Positions 8,930-18,816 of a stretch of 64,000 nt of DNA are shown one piece after another; the stretch's first letter is position 1, and every line of letters starts with the position of its first letter. Source of the DNA: CBDAMZ01 sp965197375 (GTDB lineage Bacteria > Acidobacteriota > Vicinamibacteria > Vicinamibacterales > UBA8438). A program made the translations under genes and the position numbers. Under the pieces are notes generated by a model. It searched no databases, was not told the origin of the DNA, and saw only the letters and a program-made list of their open reading frames with translations. The DNA lies in contig CBDAMZ010000010.1 in the NCBI GenBank assembly GCA_965197375.1, positions 739,530 to 803,529 on the forward strand, written 5' to 3'.

Positions 8930-9790
8930 TTATCGTAGGTGCTTCACTGCATCCTCGATGAGGGCTGCAAGCTCGCGATATGTTAAACGAATTTCTTCGT
9001 CCTGGCCTAACGGCGCCTTGCTACGATTCGCCTGCCCGTCGCTCACTAGTTGCGCCTCCGGCGCTGACGGCGCCTCGATTACCTGACAGGCGGGATCATC
9101 ATCCGTGACGATGGCATCACTTCCGTCCTGGCAGATCGGCGCCGGAGCAGCAATACCATATGTCCCCCGCAGATCCTGAAGTCGCATCACCTCTTCGCGA
9201 GACAGGAGGCGCTCCCGCCCCAACAACCGCGCGACCAGACTAATACGCGCGAAGTGTTCGATGGTTTCCATCTTGTAGTACGCACTGAGCAGATCTCCAG
9301 ATACCGTGAGTGCCCCGTGGTTGGCAAGAAGCAGGCCATCGTGGGCCTTAATGTACTTCCGCACGGCATCGGCGAGCTCGTGCGTCGAGGGGGTGCCATA
9401 GTCGGCGATCGGGATACTACCAAGAGTCGTGACGACCTCGGCTAACACTGCTCGATCGAGCGCGATCCCGGCGACAGCAAAGCCGGTCGCCGCCGGTGGA
9501 TGCGCGTGGACGACCGCCTTGACATCCGGGCGGTGTTGGTAGACCGCCAGATGCATCTGAATCTCCGACGAAGGCTCCCGTTCGCCCGCCAGTTTGTGCC
9601 CATCAAGATCGGTCGTCACCAACATGTCAGGTGTCATGAAGCCTTTCGAGACACCCTTTGGGGTCGTCAACAGACGACCCTCGTCCACGCGGACACTGAG
9701 ATTACCGTCGTTCGACGAGATGTAGGCTCGCTGATGCAGGCGCCTCCCGACCTCGACCATGTCGGCACGGAGGCGTTCGTCCAACTGCAT
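8930..9790 (-). CDS. Class II aldolase (fuculose/rhamnulose-phosphate aldolase type) with C-terminal encapsulation-like peptide
   Basis: 286 residues from ATG 9790, preceded by GAGAGGGG. Zinc and catalytic residues of class II sugar-phosphate aldolases are visible: SSE (Glu76), HAHP (His95, His97) and NHG (His159). The catalytic domain ends near residue 218. A 45-residue acidic, Pro/Ala-rich linker follows, then a terminal amphipathic helix ([18 protein letters not shown], residues 269-286) absent from free aldolases and typical of microcompartment cargo. The likely reaction is cleavage of a 6-deoxy sugar phosphate to dihydroxyacetone phosphate and lactaldehyde inside the shell encoded next door (25 bp to BMC-H). 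The exact substrate cannot be read from sequence. Confidence 0.88.
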   Translation of the reverse strand: MQLDERLRADMVEVGRRLHQRAYISSNDGNLSVRVDEGRLLTTPKGVSKGFMTPDMLVTTDLDGHKLAGEREPSSEIQMHLAVYQHRPDVKAVVHAHPPAATGFAVAGIALDRAVLAEVVTTLGSIPIADYGTPSTHELADAVRKYIKAHDGLLLANHGALTVSGDLLSAYYKMETIEHFARISLVARLLGRERLLSREEVMRLQDLRGTYGIAAPAPICQDGSDAIVTDDDPACQVIEAPSAPEAQLVSDGQANRSKAPLGQDEEIRLTYRELAALIEDAVKHLR

Positions 9791-9798
9791 AACCCCTC

Positions 9799-10038
9799 TC
9801 AGGCGCTGCGCCGGAACGACCGCCGGCAGTGTTCCGAGCAAAAATAATGTGCCTTCGAACCCGCTAGAACCTGCAGGGCGCGTGACGGCTCGACGAACGT
9901 CCCGCAGACCGGATCTCGGACGAGCGGGACCCCTTGTCTGGGCGGGACCTGCTGCCGCCTACGAGAGGCGCCACGGATAATGCCGGAGACGAGGCTCCAG
10001 AGTGCCCGAACGACCAAGACGGCGACCAGCAAGCGCAA
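9799..10038 (-). CDS. Small membrane-anchored YHS/TRASH-like protein
   Basis: About 79 residues. A hydrophobic N-terminus (LLVAVLVVRALWSLVSG) and a basic linker lead into DPVCGTFVEPSRAL and AHYFCSEHCRRSF, the YHS-type pattern of a metal-binding Cys pair plus F-C-S-x-x-C. The start codon is uncertain. TTG 10038 is the first recognised start in frame and GGAGA lies about 20 nt upstream. The gene ends 8 bp before the aldolase start, so it is probably co-transcribed with the microcompartment genes. Related small proteins are common near pdxJ-like housekeeping genes, so the link may be incidental. Confidence 0.65.
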   Translation of the reverse strand: MRLLVAVLVVRALWSLVSGIIRGASRRRQQVPPRQGVPLVRDPVCGTFVEPSRALQVLAGSKAHYFCSEHCRRSFRRSA

Positions 10039-10153
10039 GATCCAATTCAGGGCTCATTCTCCACCCAGCGATGATACTACCCGACTGAGGCATGGCGTAT
10101 CGGGAGATTTTCAAGCGGGCATTAAAAGCGTGGGCGAGTGGCACCGCCAGTTT

Positions 10154-10870
10154 CTATCGAGGTGGGTTCAGCAAACACAACATCTCACGCACGGCTCGCT
10201 CCATCCCGACTAGAACCGCGCGCGAAATAATGCTGTGGCCGATGTTCACCTCGACGATCTCCTCGATGGCCGCGATCGGTTCGACGTTGACGTAAGTCAG
10301 CCCGTGCCCGGCAAGCACCTCGAGGCGCTGACGTTTGGCGAGCCTCGCGGCTGCTTCGACGTGCTGAAGCTCTCTGGGACCGTCGTCGGCAGCGGCGTCA
10401 GCGTACGGCCCGGTGTTGATTTCGACGGCCTGGGCCCCAATGGCACGCGCCGCTCGCACTTGCGTGAGCTTGGCATCAATGAACAAACTGACCCGGATAC
10501 CCGCGTCGCGCAACCGCGCCACCGACTTCCTTAACCCCTCGGCACGGCTCGCCACATCCAGGCCACCGGTCGTGGTGAGTTCACGGCGGTGCTCCGGGAC
10601 AAGCGTGACCTGGTCAGGCTGGATACGTCTGGCAATGTCAACCATTTCGGTAGTCGCCGCCATCTCAACGTTGAGCTTCGTTGACAGAACCGTCCGTAAC
10701 AGCTCGAGATCACGCTCTTGGATATGGCGCCGATCGCCGCGCAGGTGAACAGTGATGCCCTGGCCCCCCGCAAGCTCAGCCAGCACCGCTGCCGCCACCG
10801 GCTCAGGCTCCCGCGCTTTTCTCGCCTGCCGGACGGTTGCTACGTGGTCAATGTTGACGCCCAAACGCAT
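10154..10870 (-). CDS. pdxJ: Pyridoxine 5'-phosphate synthase PdxJ
   Basis: 238 residues, full length. The start [18 protein letters not shown] is the diagnostic PdxJ N-terminus. Further motifs are [50 protein letters not shown] and HGLTYVNV. It condenses 1-deoxyxylulose 5-phosphate with 3-amino-2-oxopropyl phosphate in the DXP-dependent vitamin B6 pathway. It lies 54 bp downstream of glmM and 115 bp upstream of the YHS-like small gene, in the same direction. Confidence 0.97.
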   Translation of the reverse strand: MRLGVNIDHVATVRQARKAREPEPVAAAVLAELAGGQGITVHLRGDRRHIQERDLELLRTVLSTKLNVEMAATTEMVDIARRIQPDQVTLVPEHRRELTTTGGLDVASRAEGLRKSVARLRDAGIRVSLFIDAKLTQVRAARAIGAQAVEINTGPYADAAADDGPRELQHVEAAARLAKRQRLEVLAGHGLTYVNVEPIAAIEEIVEVNIGHSIISRAVLVGMERAVREMLCLLNPPR

Positions 10871-10924
10871 CGGTCACTATCCCCATGCGCGCTGTGTAGC
10901 CTTATAAACTAGCATTTCACAAGG

Positions 10925-12256
10925 TTAGCCGAGGTGCTGGCGTGCCCGCTCGGCGATGCTGCCTGCCAGCCGCTGTACCACTGCCATGTCCCGCCCCTCG
11001 ATCATGATCCGCAGCAGAGGTTCGGTTCCAGAGTAGCGTATCAGCACGCGCCCTTCTCCAGCGAGCTGTCGCTCGGCCTCCTGAATAGCCTGGCTTATCT
11101 CCGGCACGCGATCGAACGCGCGTTTGTCTTTCACCGGAACGTTGACCAACAGTTGCGGGAAGATCCTGAGATCACCGGCTAGGTTAGCTAGCTCCTGGCC
11201 GGTCTCGGCGACAACACGAAGCACGCATAGCGCGGTCGCCAAGCCATCGCCCGTCGGCAGCAGGTCGGCAAAAATGATGTGACCAGATTGCTCGCCACCC
11301 AATCCCACACCCCGTCTTACCATTTCCTCGCGGACGTGCCAGTCGCCGACGGCGCATCGATGAACGACGATACCGAGATCGTGTAAAGCCACCTCGAGAC
11401 CAATGTTGCTCATGACCGTCGCTACAACGGCATCGCCTACCAGACGTCCCAACGCCTTGAGGTGTCTGGCGCAAATGAACATTACAGCGTCGCCATCAAC
11501 GAGTGCACCGCGGTGATCGACGAGGATCACCCGGTCGCCATCGCCATCGAAGGCGAGCCCAAGGCGACAGCGCCGCTCGACTACCACCGCCTGCAGTTCT
11601 TCCGGGTGAGTCGAGCCGCATGCGGCGTTGATGTTACGTCCGTCTGGGCTAGTGTTGAGTGCGACGACCTCGAAGCCAAGCTCGCGCAGGACGCCGGGCG
11701 CCACGGCGCTGGTCGCCCCATGTGCACAATCGACCGCGATACGCCAGGCATCCAACCGCGGGGCGCCGGATACGATGTGGCGCAGCCTGACCACGTAGTT
11801 ATCGGTCAGGTTAATGGTCTCTAGTGGCGCGGGGGCGGCAACCGGCGGCTCCCACGCATCATCGGCCACGCGAGCCTCGATGCGTGCCTCCAGGTCACGC
11901 GATGCTTTCTCCCCAGTGGCCGTCAGTATCTTGATGCCGTTATCCGGAAACGGATTGTGCGACGCGGAGATCACGATACCGGCATGACAGCCGCGCGAGG
12001 CCACCAGATGTGCAACTGCTGGCGTTGGCATAACCCCGACGCTGACCAGCGTCCCTCCTGCCATCGCGACGCCACTTGCCAACCAGCGTTCGATCCACGC
12101 CCCCGACTCGCGGGTGTCGCAACCGACGAGCAGCCGCGGGCCGGCACCGAGCTCCCGTACCACGGCGGCTCCAAGACGCCAGATTGTCACCGCGTCTAGC
12201 GGAAAGGTGCCCGGCGTGCCCCGCACGCCATCCGTCCCGAACAGGGTTTTCGACAT
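10925..12256 (-). CDS. glmM: Phosphoglucosamine mutase GlmM
   Basis: 443 residues from ATG 12256 (MSKTLFGTDGVRG). An upstream GTG at 12304 overlaps the cdaR stop by 4 bp and would add 16 residues, so coupled translation from there is possible. The active-site phosphoserine loop is SASHNPFPDNGIK, the Mg-binding loop is DGDGDR, and the sugar-binding GGEQSGH is present. It isomerises glucosamine 6-phosphate to glucosamine 1-phosphate for UDP-GlcNAc and peptidoglycan synthesis. The order cdaA-cdaR-glmM is a conserved cluster in which the cyclase and GlmM interact in Firmicutes. Confidence 0.96.
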   Translation of the reverse strand: MSKTLFGTDGVRGTPGTFPLDAVTIWRLGAAVVRELGAGPRLLVGCDTRESGAWIERWLASGVAMAGGTLVSVGVMPTPAVAHLVASRGCHAGIVISASHNPFPDNGIKILTATGEKASRDLEARIEARVADDAWEPPVAAPAPLETINLTDNYVVRLRHIVSGAPRLDAWRIAVDCAHGATSAVAPGVLRELGFEVVALNTSPDGRNINAACGSTHPEELQAVVVERRCRLGLAFDGDGDRVILVDHRGALVDGDAVMFICARHLKALGRLVGDAVVATVMSNIGLEVALHDLGIVVHRCAVGDWHVREEMVRRGVGLGGEQSGHIIFADLLPTGDGLATALCVLRVVAETGQELANLAGDLRIFPQLLVNVPVKDKRAFDRVPEISQAIQEAERQLAGEGRVLIRYSGTEPLLRIMIEGRDMAVVQRLAGSIAERARQHLG

Positions 12257-12300
12257 GGAAACCGAGTAACCGTGAGGCGAGCCGCGCGGAGCGGCCTGGC

Positions 12301-13215
12301 TCACCGAAGCGTGATTCGAACGAACGGCGGATCGATGTGCGTGATGCCAATCTCGTGACGCGACTCGACCATGACGGGGAGATTGTACTGAGCGGACGGA
12401 AGCCCAGCAAGATCGACATACGCCTCGACCGCCGACGTGTCGAGCTCACGCACCGTGATGCGGGACCCACGAACGCTTACCGTGATCGTGGCCGGCTCCA
12501 CACGTGTGGGTCCACGACCCTCAGCGTTGCGTACCAACACTGGCACTTCGTGAAGTGTCCGTTCGAGGGGCGCAGGCACGATATCGACCGTTACCTCTGC
12601 GGTTGTTGAGGCGACCAGGCGGAGCATCGGATCCGCCACCCCAACCGCGACGACCGCTTGCACTCGGTCGGACTTGCCACCGACCGACACCGGTTCGGTC
12701 AGCGCCTCGGTCAGCTCCGCCAACCGGCTCTCCGGACCGATAACGTCGACGGTGGCTGGCACCGTAGAAATCCCGCCCGCGACAAACCCTTCGGCCGGTT
12801 GTCCTTCGATGTCTGGAACGATTCGGACCGTCCGTGGTGATCCCGCGCGTTCGAGAGTCAGAGTGATGGTGGCCGGTACGACCTGGGCGACCTCAATGCC
12901 GAAGGGGGCCTGCACCCGTCCGGCAAACATGTCGAACAACCGGTGGCCCGGTCGTTCGCCGGCCAAGTCAAGGACAGCCACGACCTCGCCCGGCTCGAGC
13001 CCGCTCACAACACTCGACGAGCCCCGAACCCGGACCCGGACCGTGTCAGGCGGGGCGCCAGCGATGTTAAGTGCCTCCGGCACGTTCTCGAACTCCAGGG
13101 GAATCTGCAGTCCTCGCTCTACGATTGGCTCACCGGCCACGCTCAGCCACAACAACACCGCCACACCGAGTGCGACGAGCTTCAACCCGAGGCCGTGAAA
13201 GAGACGGTCTGCCAT
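12301..13215 (-). CDS. cdaR: YbbR-domain protein CdaR
   Basis: 304 residues with one N-terminal transmembrane helix (about residues 11-25, LVALGVAVLLWLSVAG), then three to four YbbR-like beta repeats rich in V-x-V-x-G and P-x-T-V patterns. In other bacteria CdaR is an extracytoplasmic regulator of the membrane cyclase CdaA. Here it directly follows cdaA (1 bp overlap at 13215) and precedes glmM, the canonical order. The regulatory role is inferred from the family. Confidence 0.9.
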   Translation of the reverse strand: MADRLFHGLGLKLVALGVAVLLWLSVAGEPIVERGLQIPLEFENVPEALNIAGAPPDTVRVRVRGSSSVVSGLEPGEVVAVLDLAGERPGHRLFDMFAGRVQAPFGIEVAQVVPATITLTLERAGSPRTVRIVPDIEGQPAEGFVAGGISTVPATVDVIGPESRLAELTEALTEPVSVGGKSDRVQAVVAVGVADPMLRLVASTTAEVTVDIVPAPLERTLHEVPVLVRNAEGRGPTRVEPATITVSVRGSRITVRELDTSAVEAYVDLAGLPSAQYNLPVMVESRHEIGITHIDPPFVRITLR

Positions 13216-14033
13216 CAGGATTTGTGTGCCGGGCGAGTTCGACCACGTGGTCTTCTGAGCTGGGCCATCATCATCAATGCCTCGAGCCGCAACCGCAGCT
13301 GGTCGGTGTCCAAGTGCTCGATCCGCCCGTCTAGCGCCAGCGAAATGCGCCCGGTCTCCTCCGACACGACGAGCGCCACGGCATCAGATTCTTCCGTCAA
13401 ACCGATCGCCGCGCGATGGCGAAAGCCCAATTCTCTGCTCAGGCGCGGGTTCACAGTCAGCGGCAAGAAGCAGGCAGCCGCAGCCACGCGGTTCTCTTGA
13501 AGAATGACGGCGCCATCATGCAGCGGGGCCTCAGGCTGAAACGTGCTAACCAAGAGATCGTACGTCACCATTGAATCGAGCGGAATCCCACTCTCGATGT
13601 AGTTGCGAAGCCCGATCTCGCGCTCGATAGCAATGAGCGCGCCGATCCGGCGTCCGGCGAGCATTGTAACTGCCATCACCACTTCCTCGATCGTCTCGTC
13701 AGTCGTCCCAGAGCGCGCCAGGTACCTGACGAAGGGCGCGCGGCCAAGGTTCGACAACGCCCGGCGGATGTCCGACTGGAAGACGACAATCGCCGCAAAT
13801 ACAATGTAGCCGAGCATGTCGCGAACGACCCGGTTAACCGTTCGCAGCGGCGCGAACTCGGACGCGTAATACAGCCCGACGATAAGGGCTCCGCCCAAAG
13901 CGATCTGTACGGCGCGCGTGCGGCGGATCAGCTTGAGAAACTGGTAGATGACGAAGGCAATAATGGCGATGTCGACAAGGTCCAGCCACGTAATCCGCAC
14001 GCCGTCCAACAAACCGGTCAGGTAGTCGACCAT
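13215..14033 (-). CDS. cdaA: Diadenylate cyclase CdaA (DisA_N domain)
   Basis: 272 residues with three N-terminal transmembrane segments (about residues 15-34, 40-60 and 70-86) followed by a DAC domain. The catalytic motifs are PLHDGAVI (DGA) and GFRHRAAIG (RHR). The enzyme makes c-di-AMP from two ATP, a second messenger tied to osmolyte transport and cell-wall balance. Its gene overlaps cdaR by one base. The 176 bp between its start and the folP gene upstream show no gene. Confidence 0.95.
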   Translation of the reverse strand: MVDYLTGLLDGVRITWLDLVDIAIIAFVIYQFLKLIRRTRAVQIALGGALIVGLYYASEFAPLRTVNRVVRDMLGYIVFAAIVVFQSDIRRALSNLGRAPFVRYLARSGTTDETIEEVVMAVTMLAGRRIGALIAIEREIGLRNYIESGIPLDSMVTYDLLVSTFQPEAPLHDGAVILQENRVAAAACFLPLTVNPRLSRELGFRHRAAIGLTEESDAVALVVSEETGRISLALDGRIEHLDTDQLRLRLEALMMMAQLRRPRGRTRPAHKS

Positions 14034-14209
14034 CGCTCACCGTCCCCATTGGGCAGGGCCCTCAGCACGGCCAAGCGCCGTAGGTGAACCCCAACTGCAC
14101 AAACCGCCCGCGGGGGCTACTGATCGGGATGGCTGGCCACCCGCAGTGCAGTCAGTCTGCATGCGGCGCCGACGCATCCCGCATAAGAATTGCGCGCGAG
14201 TGTCCAGCG

Positions 14210-15187
14210 TCACACATTGCCCATTGGCTCCCTCGTCACGCCCTGTAATCGCCTGGCGCCACTTCGACCAACAGGGCTTCGGTGCGGCAACCGACCTGCC
14301 CCATCAGCCATTACCGTGCCACGACAGGTGGATTGTGCGCGGATGGCATCGGTGACCCGCACAACATCAGTGACGGCCTGCACGCCGTGCACCCGAACAA
14401 TGTGGGCGCCGAGCATCACAGCGGCAGCAACAGCGGCGGCCGTTCCCCACTCCCGGTCGGCGGGCGGCCGTGCCCCCAGTGCAGCCGTGAGGAACGACTT
14501 CCGTGATGGACCAGCCAGAATGGGCCGGTCGAGCGCTCGCAGCCCGTCGAGATTAGCGAGCGCGGCGAACGTGTGCTCGGCTCTTTTCGCGAAGCCGAGT
14601 CCGGGGTCGATGATAATCTGTTCGCGAGAGACCCCAACGGCTGTCACAGTATCAATCGCCGCCTCAAGCTCCCGCGCCACCTCGCCGATGACGTCGCCAT
14701 AGCGGGCCTCCCGATACATGTCGCTCGCATGACCTCGGTTGTGCATGAGCACGAACGGCACACCGGCGGCAGCGGCTACTTCGCCGATGGCTGGATCATA
14801 GCGTAGTAACGACACGTCATTGATGATGGACGCCCCATGGTCGAGCGCCAGGCGAGCAACCTCGGCTTTATAGGTGTCGATCGAGATCGGCACGTGCACG
14901 CGTCCGGCTAGGCGCGCCAGCACGGGCAGGACCCGCGCGCACTCCTCCTTCGTAGAGAGCGGGTCCGCGCCAGGCCTGGTCGACTCGCCGCCGACATCCA
15001 AGACATCAGCACCGCCGGCCTCAAAGGCGAGCGCCGTGTCGAGCACTCGCTCCGGGTCAAGATTGCCCCCCCCATCAGCGAACGAATCTGGCGTCACGTT
15101 GATGATGCCCATGACCAACGTGCGCTCGCCAAGCTCAAGCGCAAGCCCGTCTGGCAACGAGAGCGTGTAGCGTTCGCGCGGAATCAT
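14210..15187 (-). CDS. folP: Dihydropteroate synthase
   Basis: 325 residues, about 40 longer than usual. Core motifs: VMGIINVTPDSFADGG (pterin site), DVGGESTRPGA, INDVSLL, VLMHNRG, DPGLGFAKR and GPSRKSF. It joins p-aminobenzoate to dihydropterin pyrophosphate in folate synthesis. The core ends near residue 285. The Arg/Gly-rich C-terminal tail looks non-conserved and may reflect loss of the normal stop codon. It is followed by cdaA and preceded by ftsH, with an inverted repeat just upstream of its start. Confidence 0.95.
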   Translation of the reverse strand: MIPRERYTLSLPDGLALELGERTLVMGIINVTPDSFADGGGNLDPERVLDTALAFEAGGADVLDVGGESTRPGADPLSTKEECARVLPVLARLAGRVHVPISIDTYKAEVARLALDHGASIINDVSLLRYDPAIGEVAAAAGVPFVLMHNRGHASDMYREARYGDVIGEVARELEAAIDTVTAVGVSREQIIIDPGLGFAKRAEHTFAALANLDGLRALDRPILAGPSRKSFLTAALGARPPADREWGTAAAVAAAVMLGAHIVRVHGVQAVTDVVRVTDAIRAQSTCRGTVMADGAGRLPHRSPVGRSGARRLQGVTREPMGNV

Positions 15188-15199
15188 CGCCTGTTGAAC

Positions 15200-15244
15200 G
15201 TCTGAAACAGTGTACCCGCCATTAGCCAGTGGCCTGTTTCAGAC
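15200..15244 (-). promoter_or_regulatory. Perfect 11-bp inverted repeat upstream of folP
   Basis: GTCTGAAACAG at 15200-15210 is exactly mirrored by CTGTTTCAGAC at 15234-15244, with 23 nt between and a smaller GCC/GGC pairing inside. It lies 13 bp upstream of the folP start and 94 bp after the ftsH stop. No T-tract follows in the minus direction, so an operator or mRNA structure at the folP 5' end fits at least as well as a terminator. Confidence 0.5.
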
Positions 15245-15337
15245 TGACACACGAGACCCCTGGGAGATTACCTCAGTGACTTTGGCAATGTAGGCACGAC
15301 GTTAGCGACGGATCGCGGCGGGGAGTTGCACCGATGC

Positions 15338-17254
15338 TTACCTTTGCGGTACGGCCTTGTCGAGCGATGGCACGCGCGTGACGACCGGCGCTTTTTCTTC
15401 TTCTGGCTGCGAAACGTCACCATCGGACGGCACGGGCTCCATTCTGGGAGTAGCCGGCTCGCCGGTCGGCAGCCCCTGGGCGATGCGCCGGACTTGCTCA
15501 GCGTCAAGCACCTCATGGGTGAGCAACTCTTCGGCGACCCGATTTAATTCAGTCTTGTGAGTCTCAAGTGCCTCGCGCGCGCGGTCGTAGTTCTGAGTAA
15601 CGATTCGTTTGATCTCCTGATCGATCCGGGCAGCCGTTTCCGCGCTGTAGTCCTGACGCTGCGCGAAGTCCCGACCCAGGAAGACTTGCTCTTCTTTCTT
15701 GCCGAACGTTAGTGGTCCCAGCGCGTCGCTCATGCCCCACTCACAGACCATCCGGCGCGCGAGCTCAGTCGCCCGTTCCAGGTCGTTGCCAGCACCGGTG
15801 GTAACAGTGCCCCTCGCTAGCTCCTCCGCAACCCGGCCACCAAGGAGAATCGCGAGCTGATCGTCGAGATAGTCGCGGCCGTAGTTGTGCTTGTCGTCAA
15901 CCGGAAGCTGTTGCGTCAGGCCAAGTGCCATACCCCGCGGGATAATCGTAACTTTGTGGATCGGGTCGGCGTTCGGCAGCAACACAGTCAGCAACGCATG
16001 ACCGGCCTCGTGGACCGCCGTGATTTGCTTTTCCTCGTCGCTGATGATCATCGAGCGGCGCTCCGAGCCCATGAGCACTTTGTCCTTGGCAAACTCGAAA
16101 TCCTGCATCCGAACGACTTTCTGGTTGTACCGGGCGGCGTTAACCGCCGCCTCGTTAACGAGGTTGGCGAGATCGGCACCTGAAAAACCAGATGTGCCGC
16201 GCGCCAGCACGTGGACGTCCACGTTATCCGACAGCGGGATCTTGCGTGTGTGCACCCCAAGGATACCTTCGCGGCCCTTCACGTCCGGATGAGCGACGGC
16301 GATCCGGCGGTCGAAGCGACCCGGCCTCAGCAGCGCCGGATCGAGCACATCGGGACGGTTAGTCGCCGCAACCAGAATGACACCTTCATTCGACTCGAAG
16401 CCGTCCATCTCAACGAGCAACTGGTTCAGCGTCTGCTCGCGCTCGTCGTGGCCACCCCCGAGCCCAGCGCCACGATGTCGCCCCACGGCATCGAGCTCGT
16501 CGATGAAGACGATGCAAGGCGCGTTCTTCTTGCCCTGCTCGAACAAGTCGCGCACGCGCGACGCCCCGACGCCGACGAACATCTCAACGAAGTCCGAGCC
16601 GCTAATCGTAAAAAATGGGACGCTGGCTTCTCCGGCCACTGCGCGCGCCAGCAGCGTCTTACCGGTACCCGGGGCTCCCATCAGTAGCACGCCCTTGGGA
16701 ATCCGCCCGCCCAGCTTCTGGAACTTCTGCGGCTCCTTCAGAAACTCGATGATCTCCTGGAGCTCCTCTTTCGCCTCGTCGACACCGGCCACATCTTTAA
16801 ACGTGACTTTTTTCTGGGAGCTCGACGACAGTTTGGCACGACTCTTGCCGAATGAGAGCGCCTTATTTCCACCGCTCTGGACCTGCCGCATGAAGAAGAC
16901 CCAGAAGGCGATTATCAGAAGGATTGGCGCCCACGTATACAGTAGCGTTGCCCACGGACTGTTGGCCGCCTCTTTCGCGGTCACCGCCACGTTCCGTTCG
17001 ACCAACTTGTTCACCAGACCTTCGTACTGGGGAGGAGCGTAGGTACGGAAGCGGTCACCGGAATCTGAGGTGCCGGTGATCTCACTGCCGATCAGCGTGA
17101 CGCTTTCGATCTGGCCGGCTTCCACTCGCCGTATGAACTCACTGAAGGTGACCGAGCTGTCTCCCGCCTGGAACTGGGTGGAGACATTCCAGACGAGGAC
17201 CACGACGACGATCAGCACCATCCAGAAGACTAAGCTTCTGAGATTCACGCTCAC
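15338..17254 (-). CDS. ftsH: ATP-dependent zinc metalloprotease FtsH
   Basis: 638 residues. The GTG start at 17254 overlaps the tilS stop by 4 bp and is preceded by TTAGGAGG. Transmembrane helices lie near residues 8-24 and 104-121 with a small periplasmic domain between. The AAA module has GAPGTGKT (Walker A), [10 protein letters not shown] (Walker B) and the SRH arginines in RPGRFDRR. The peptidase has HEAGH with the third zinc ligand in the downstream NDLERAT region. It degrades membrane and short-lived cytosolic proteins as a hexamer. The C-terminal 50 residues are a Pro/Glu-rich tail. tilS-ftsH-folP order is common in bacteria. Confidence 0.98.
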   Translation of the reverse strand: MSVNLRSLVFWMVLIVVVVLVWNVSTQFQAGDSSVTFSEFIRRVEAGQIESVTLIGSEITGTSDSGDRFRTYAPPQYEGLVNKLVERNVAVTAKEAANSPWATLLYTWAPILLIIAFWVFFMRQVQSGGNKALSFGKSRAKLSSSSQKKVTFKDVAGVDEAKEELQEIIEFLKEPQKFQKLGGRIPKGVLLMGAPGTGKTLLARAVAGEASVPFFTISGSDFVEMFVGVGASRVRDLFEQGKKNAPCIVFIDELDAVGRHRGAGLGGGHDEREQTLNQLLVEMDGFESNEGVILVAATNRPDVLDPALLRPGRFDRRIAVAHPDVKGREGILGVHTRKIPLSDNVDVHVLARGTSGFSGADLANLVNEAAVNAARYNQKVVRMQDFEFAKDKVLMGSERRSMIISDEEKQITAVHEAGHALLTVLLPNADPIHKVTIIPRGMALGLTQQLPVDDKHNYGRDYLDDQLAILLGGRVAEELARGTVTTGAGNDLERATELARRMVCEWGMSDALGPLTFGKKEEQVFLGRDFAQRQDYSAETAARIDQEIKRIVTQNYDRAREALETHKTELNRVAEELLTHEVLDAEQVRRIAQGLPTGEPATPRMEPVPSDGDVSQPEEEKAPVVTRVPSLDKAVPQR

Positions 17255-18675
17255 CCCATGCCTCCTAACTGCCGTGCTTTCAAGAGTATCACGCCTCGTG
17301 TTCGCTCGGTGACCCGAAAGTCATCCGCCACCGCGTGACCAACAACCCAAACGATGCCCAGCCGGGAATCGGTAACAATGGGGACGGTGCTCCGCTGCTC
17401 ACGGGCAACCTTGCGATCCACGAAAAAATCCTGGAGTTTCTTGTGACCCCCCAGCCCAAGAGGGCGAAATGTGTCGCCCGGCCGCCAGCTCCGAACCGTG
17501 AGCGGCGCGGAGAGATGAGCTTCCGCGACTGTGACGGTGGTACCTCGGGCCATTAGATCGGTTGGAGACCAGGCCGTCTGTGATGCCCGCTCGGCTGAAA
17601 TCGTTACGCCTGCCTCTTCGACCACTACTTCTCCAGGAATCGTCAGCTGGCATTCGAATCGGTCGGCGTCGAACTTACTCCGCCGCCTGGGTCGGGGTGG
17701 TGTCACCACGATCTGTGACCCGCGCCGCTCAACGCGGCTGCCGGGGAAATCGGCTTCTGTTACCCGTGTCCCTGGTATTCCGGCCAGCTGGAGTAGCCGT
17801 TCGACGTGATCGAAGCCGATGGCTCGCCCGCTGGCCCGCTCGAGGACCTGCTTCGCGATCCGGCGCGCCAACGCGATCGGCTGCCGGCGAAGCCGGTCAG
17901 CGTCAACTGTGACGGTCCCCTTTCCATAGCTAACAAGGTCACGTGCCACATTATTTGCCTCCCACTCGAGCCACTCGGCGTCACCGCGGGCGATCGTCGC
18001 CTCCCGAGCCAACACCCCTACGATGGACGGCGAGAAGTTCGCCTCGAGAAAGGGCAGCAGCCTATGACGAACACGGTTGCGGGTCACACGCAGATCCCAA
18101 TTTGTATTGTCCTCCCGGAACGAGAGACCACGACCAGCCAGGTAGTCCCTAAGCTCCGCGCGCGCAACCCCCAACAGCGGACGGATGATACGTCCTGCGC
18201 GTGGCCAAATCCCAGCGAGCCCCCCAGGGCCCGCGCCACGAATCATCCGCAGAAGAAAAGTTTCGGCTTGATCGTCGCGTGTGTGCGCCGTGGCCACGCA
18301 GTCTGCGTTCAGTTCGGCCGCAACGCGTTCGAAGATAGCGTACCGCTCACGGTGCCCCGCATCCTCGACTGAGATGCCGTCGGCACGCGCCTGCGCCGCC
18401 ACGTCGACGCGCTCGACCCTCACAGGTAGTGAGAAGTTACGCGCCAGCTCGCGGCAGAACTTCTCGTCTGTCTCGGCAGCAGCGCCACGAAGCTGATGAT
18501 TGACGTGGAGGAGTCCGGCGATGAGAAACGCCCCCCGTGGTGAAATCTCGTGCAGGAGAGCCGTCAGCGCGACTGAGTCCGCGCCCCCGGAGAGCGCCAC
18601 GAGCACACGCCCATCTCGGGGAACGAGCGCTTCCCGTTCGATCGTACGCAGGAGACGTTCCGCGAGCGGCCCCAT
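17251..18675 (-). CDS. tilS: tRNA(Ile)-lysidine synthetase TilS
   Basis: 474 residues. The PP-loop SGGADS is at residues 29-34, followed by [19 protein letters not shown] and the typical GLAGI segment. The C-terminal TilS domain ([17 protein letters not shown]) is present. The enzyme converts C34 of the CAU-anticodon tRNA-Ile to lysidine so that it reads AUA instead of AUG. It lies 30 bp downstream of a tRNA gene with anticodon CAT on the same strand, and its stop overlaps ftsH. The tRNA promoter may therefore also serve tilS and ftsH. Confidence 0.96.
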   Translation of the reverse strand: MGPLAERLLRTIEREALVPRDGRVLVALSGGADSVALTALLHEISPRGAFLIAGLLHVNHQLRGAAAETDEKFCRELARNFSLPVRVERVDVAAQARADGISVEDAGHRERYAIFERVAAELNADCVATAHTRDDQAETFLLRMIRGAGPGGLAGIWPRAGRIIRPLLGVARAELRDYLAGRGLSFREDNTNWDLRVTRNRVRHRLLPFLEANFSPSIVGVLAREATIARGDAEWLEWEANNVARDLVSYGKGTVTVDADRLRRQPIALARRIAKQVLERASGRAIGFDHVERLLQLAGIPGTRVTEADFPGSRVERRGSQIVVTPPRPRRRSKFDADRFECQLTIPGEVVVEEAGVTISAERASQTAWSPTDLMARGTTVTVAEAHLSAPLTVRSWRPGDTFRPLGLGGHKKLQDFFVDRKVAREQRSTVPIVTDSRLGIVWVVGHAVADDFRVTERTRGVILLKARQLGGMG

Positions 18676-18705
18676 GGCGTGGTGTCCGATAGCGGCAGAA
18701 AAAAG

Positions 18706-18782
18706 TGGTGCCGGTGCAGGGACTTGAACCCCGGACCTAGCGGATATGAGCCGCTTGCTCTAACCAGCTGAGCTACACCGGC
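18706..18782 (-). tRNA. tRNA with anticodon CAT (elongator Met or lysidine-modified Ile2)
   Basis: 77 nt with encoded CCA. The acceptor stem GCCGGTG pairs fully with CACCGGC. The D arm is GCTC-AGCTGGTTAGA-GAGC type, the anticodon stem is AGCGG/CCGCT with loop CTCATAT, and the T loop is TTCAAGT. The G1-C72 pair rules out initiator tRNA. Elongator Met is the default call. Because tilS follows by only 30 bp, the minor tRNA-Ile(CAU), the TilS substrate, is a real alternative that identity elements in a full tRNA set would resolve. Confidence 0.93.
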
Positions 18783-18816
18783 ACATGGTGTCGCCCTCGC
18801 GACAGAACAAACCCTC

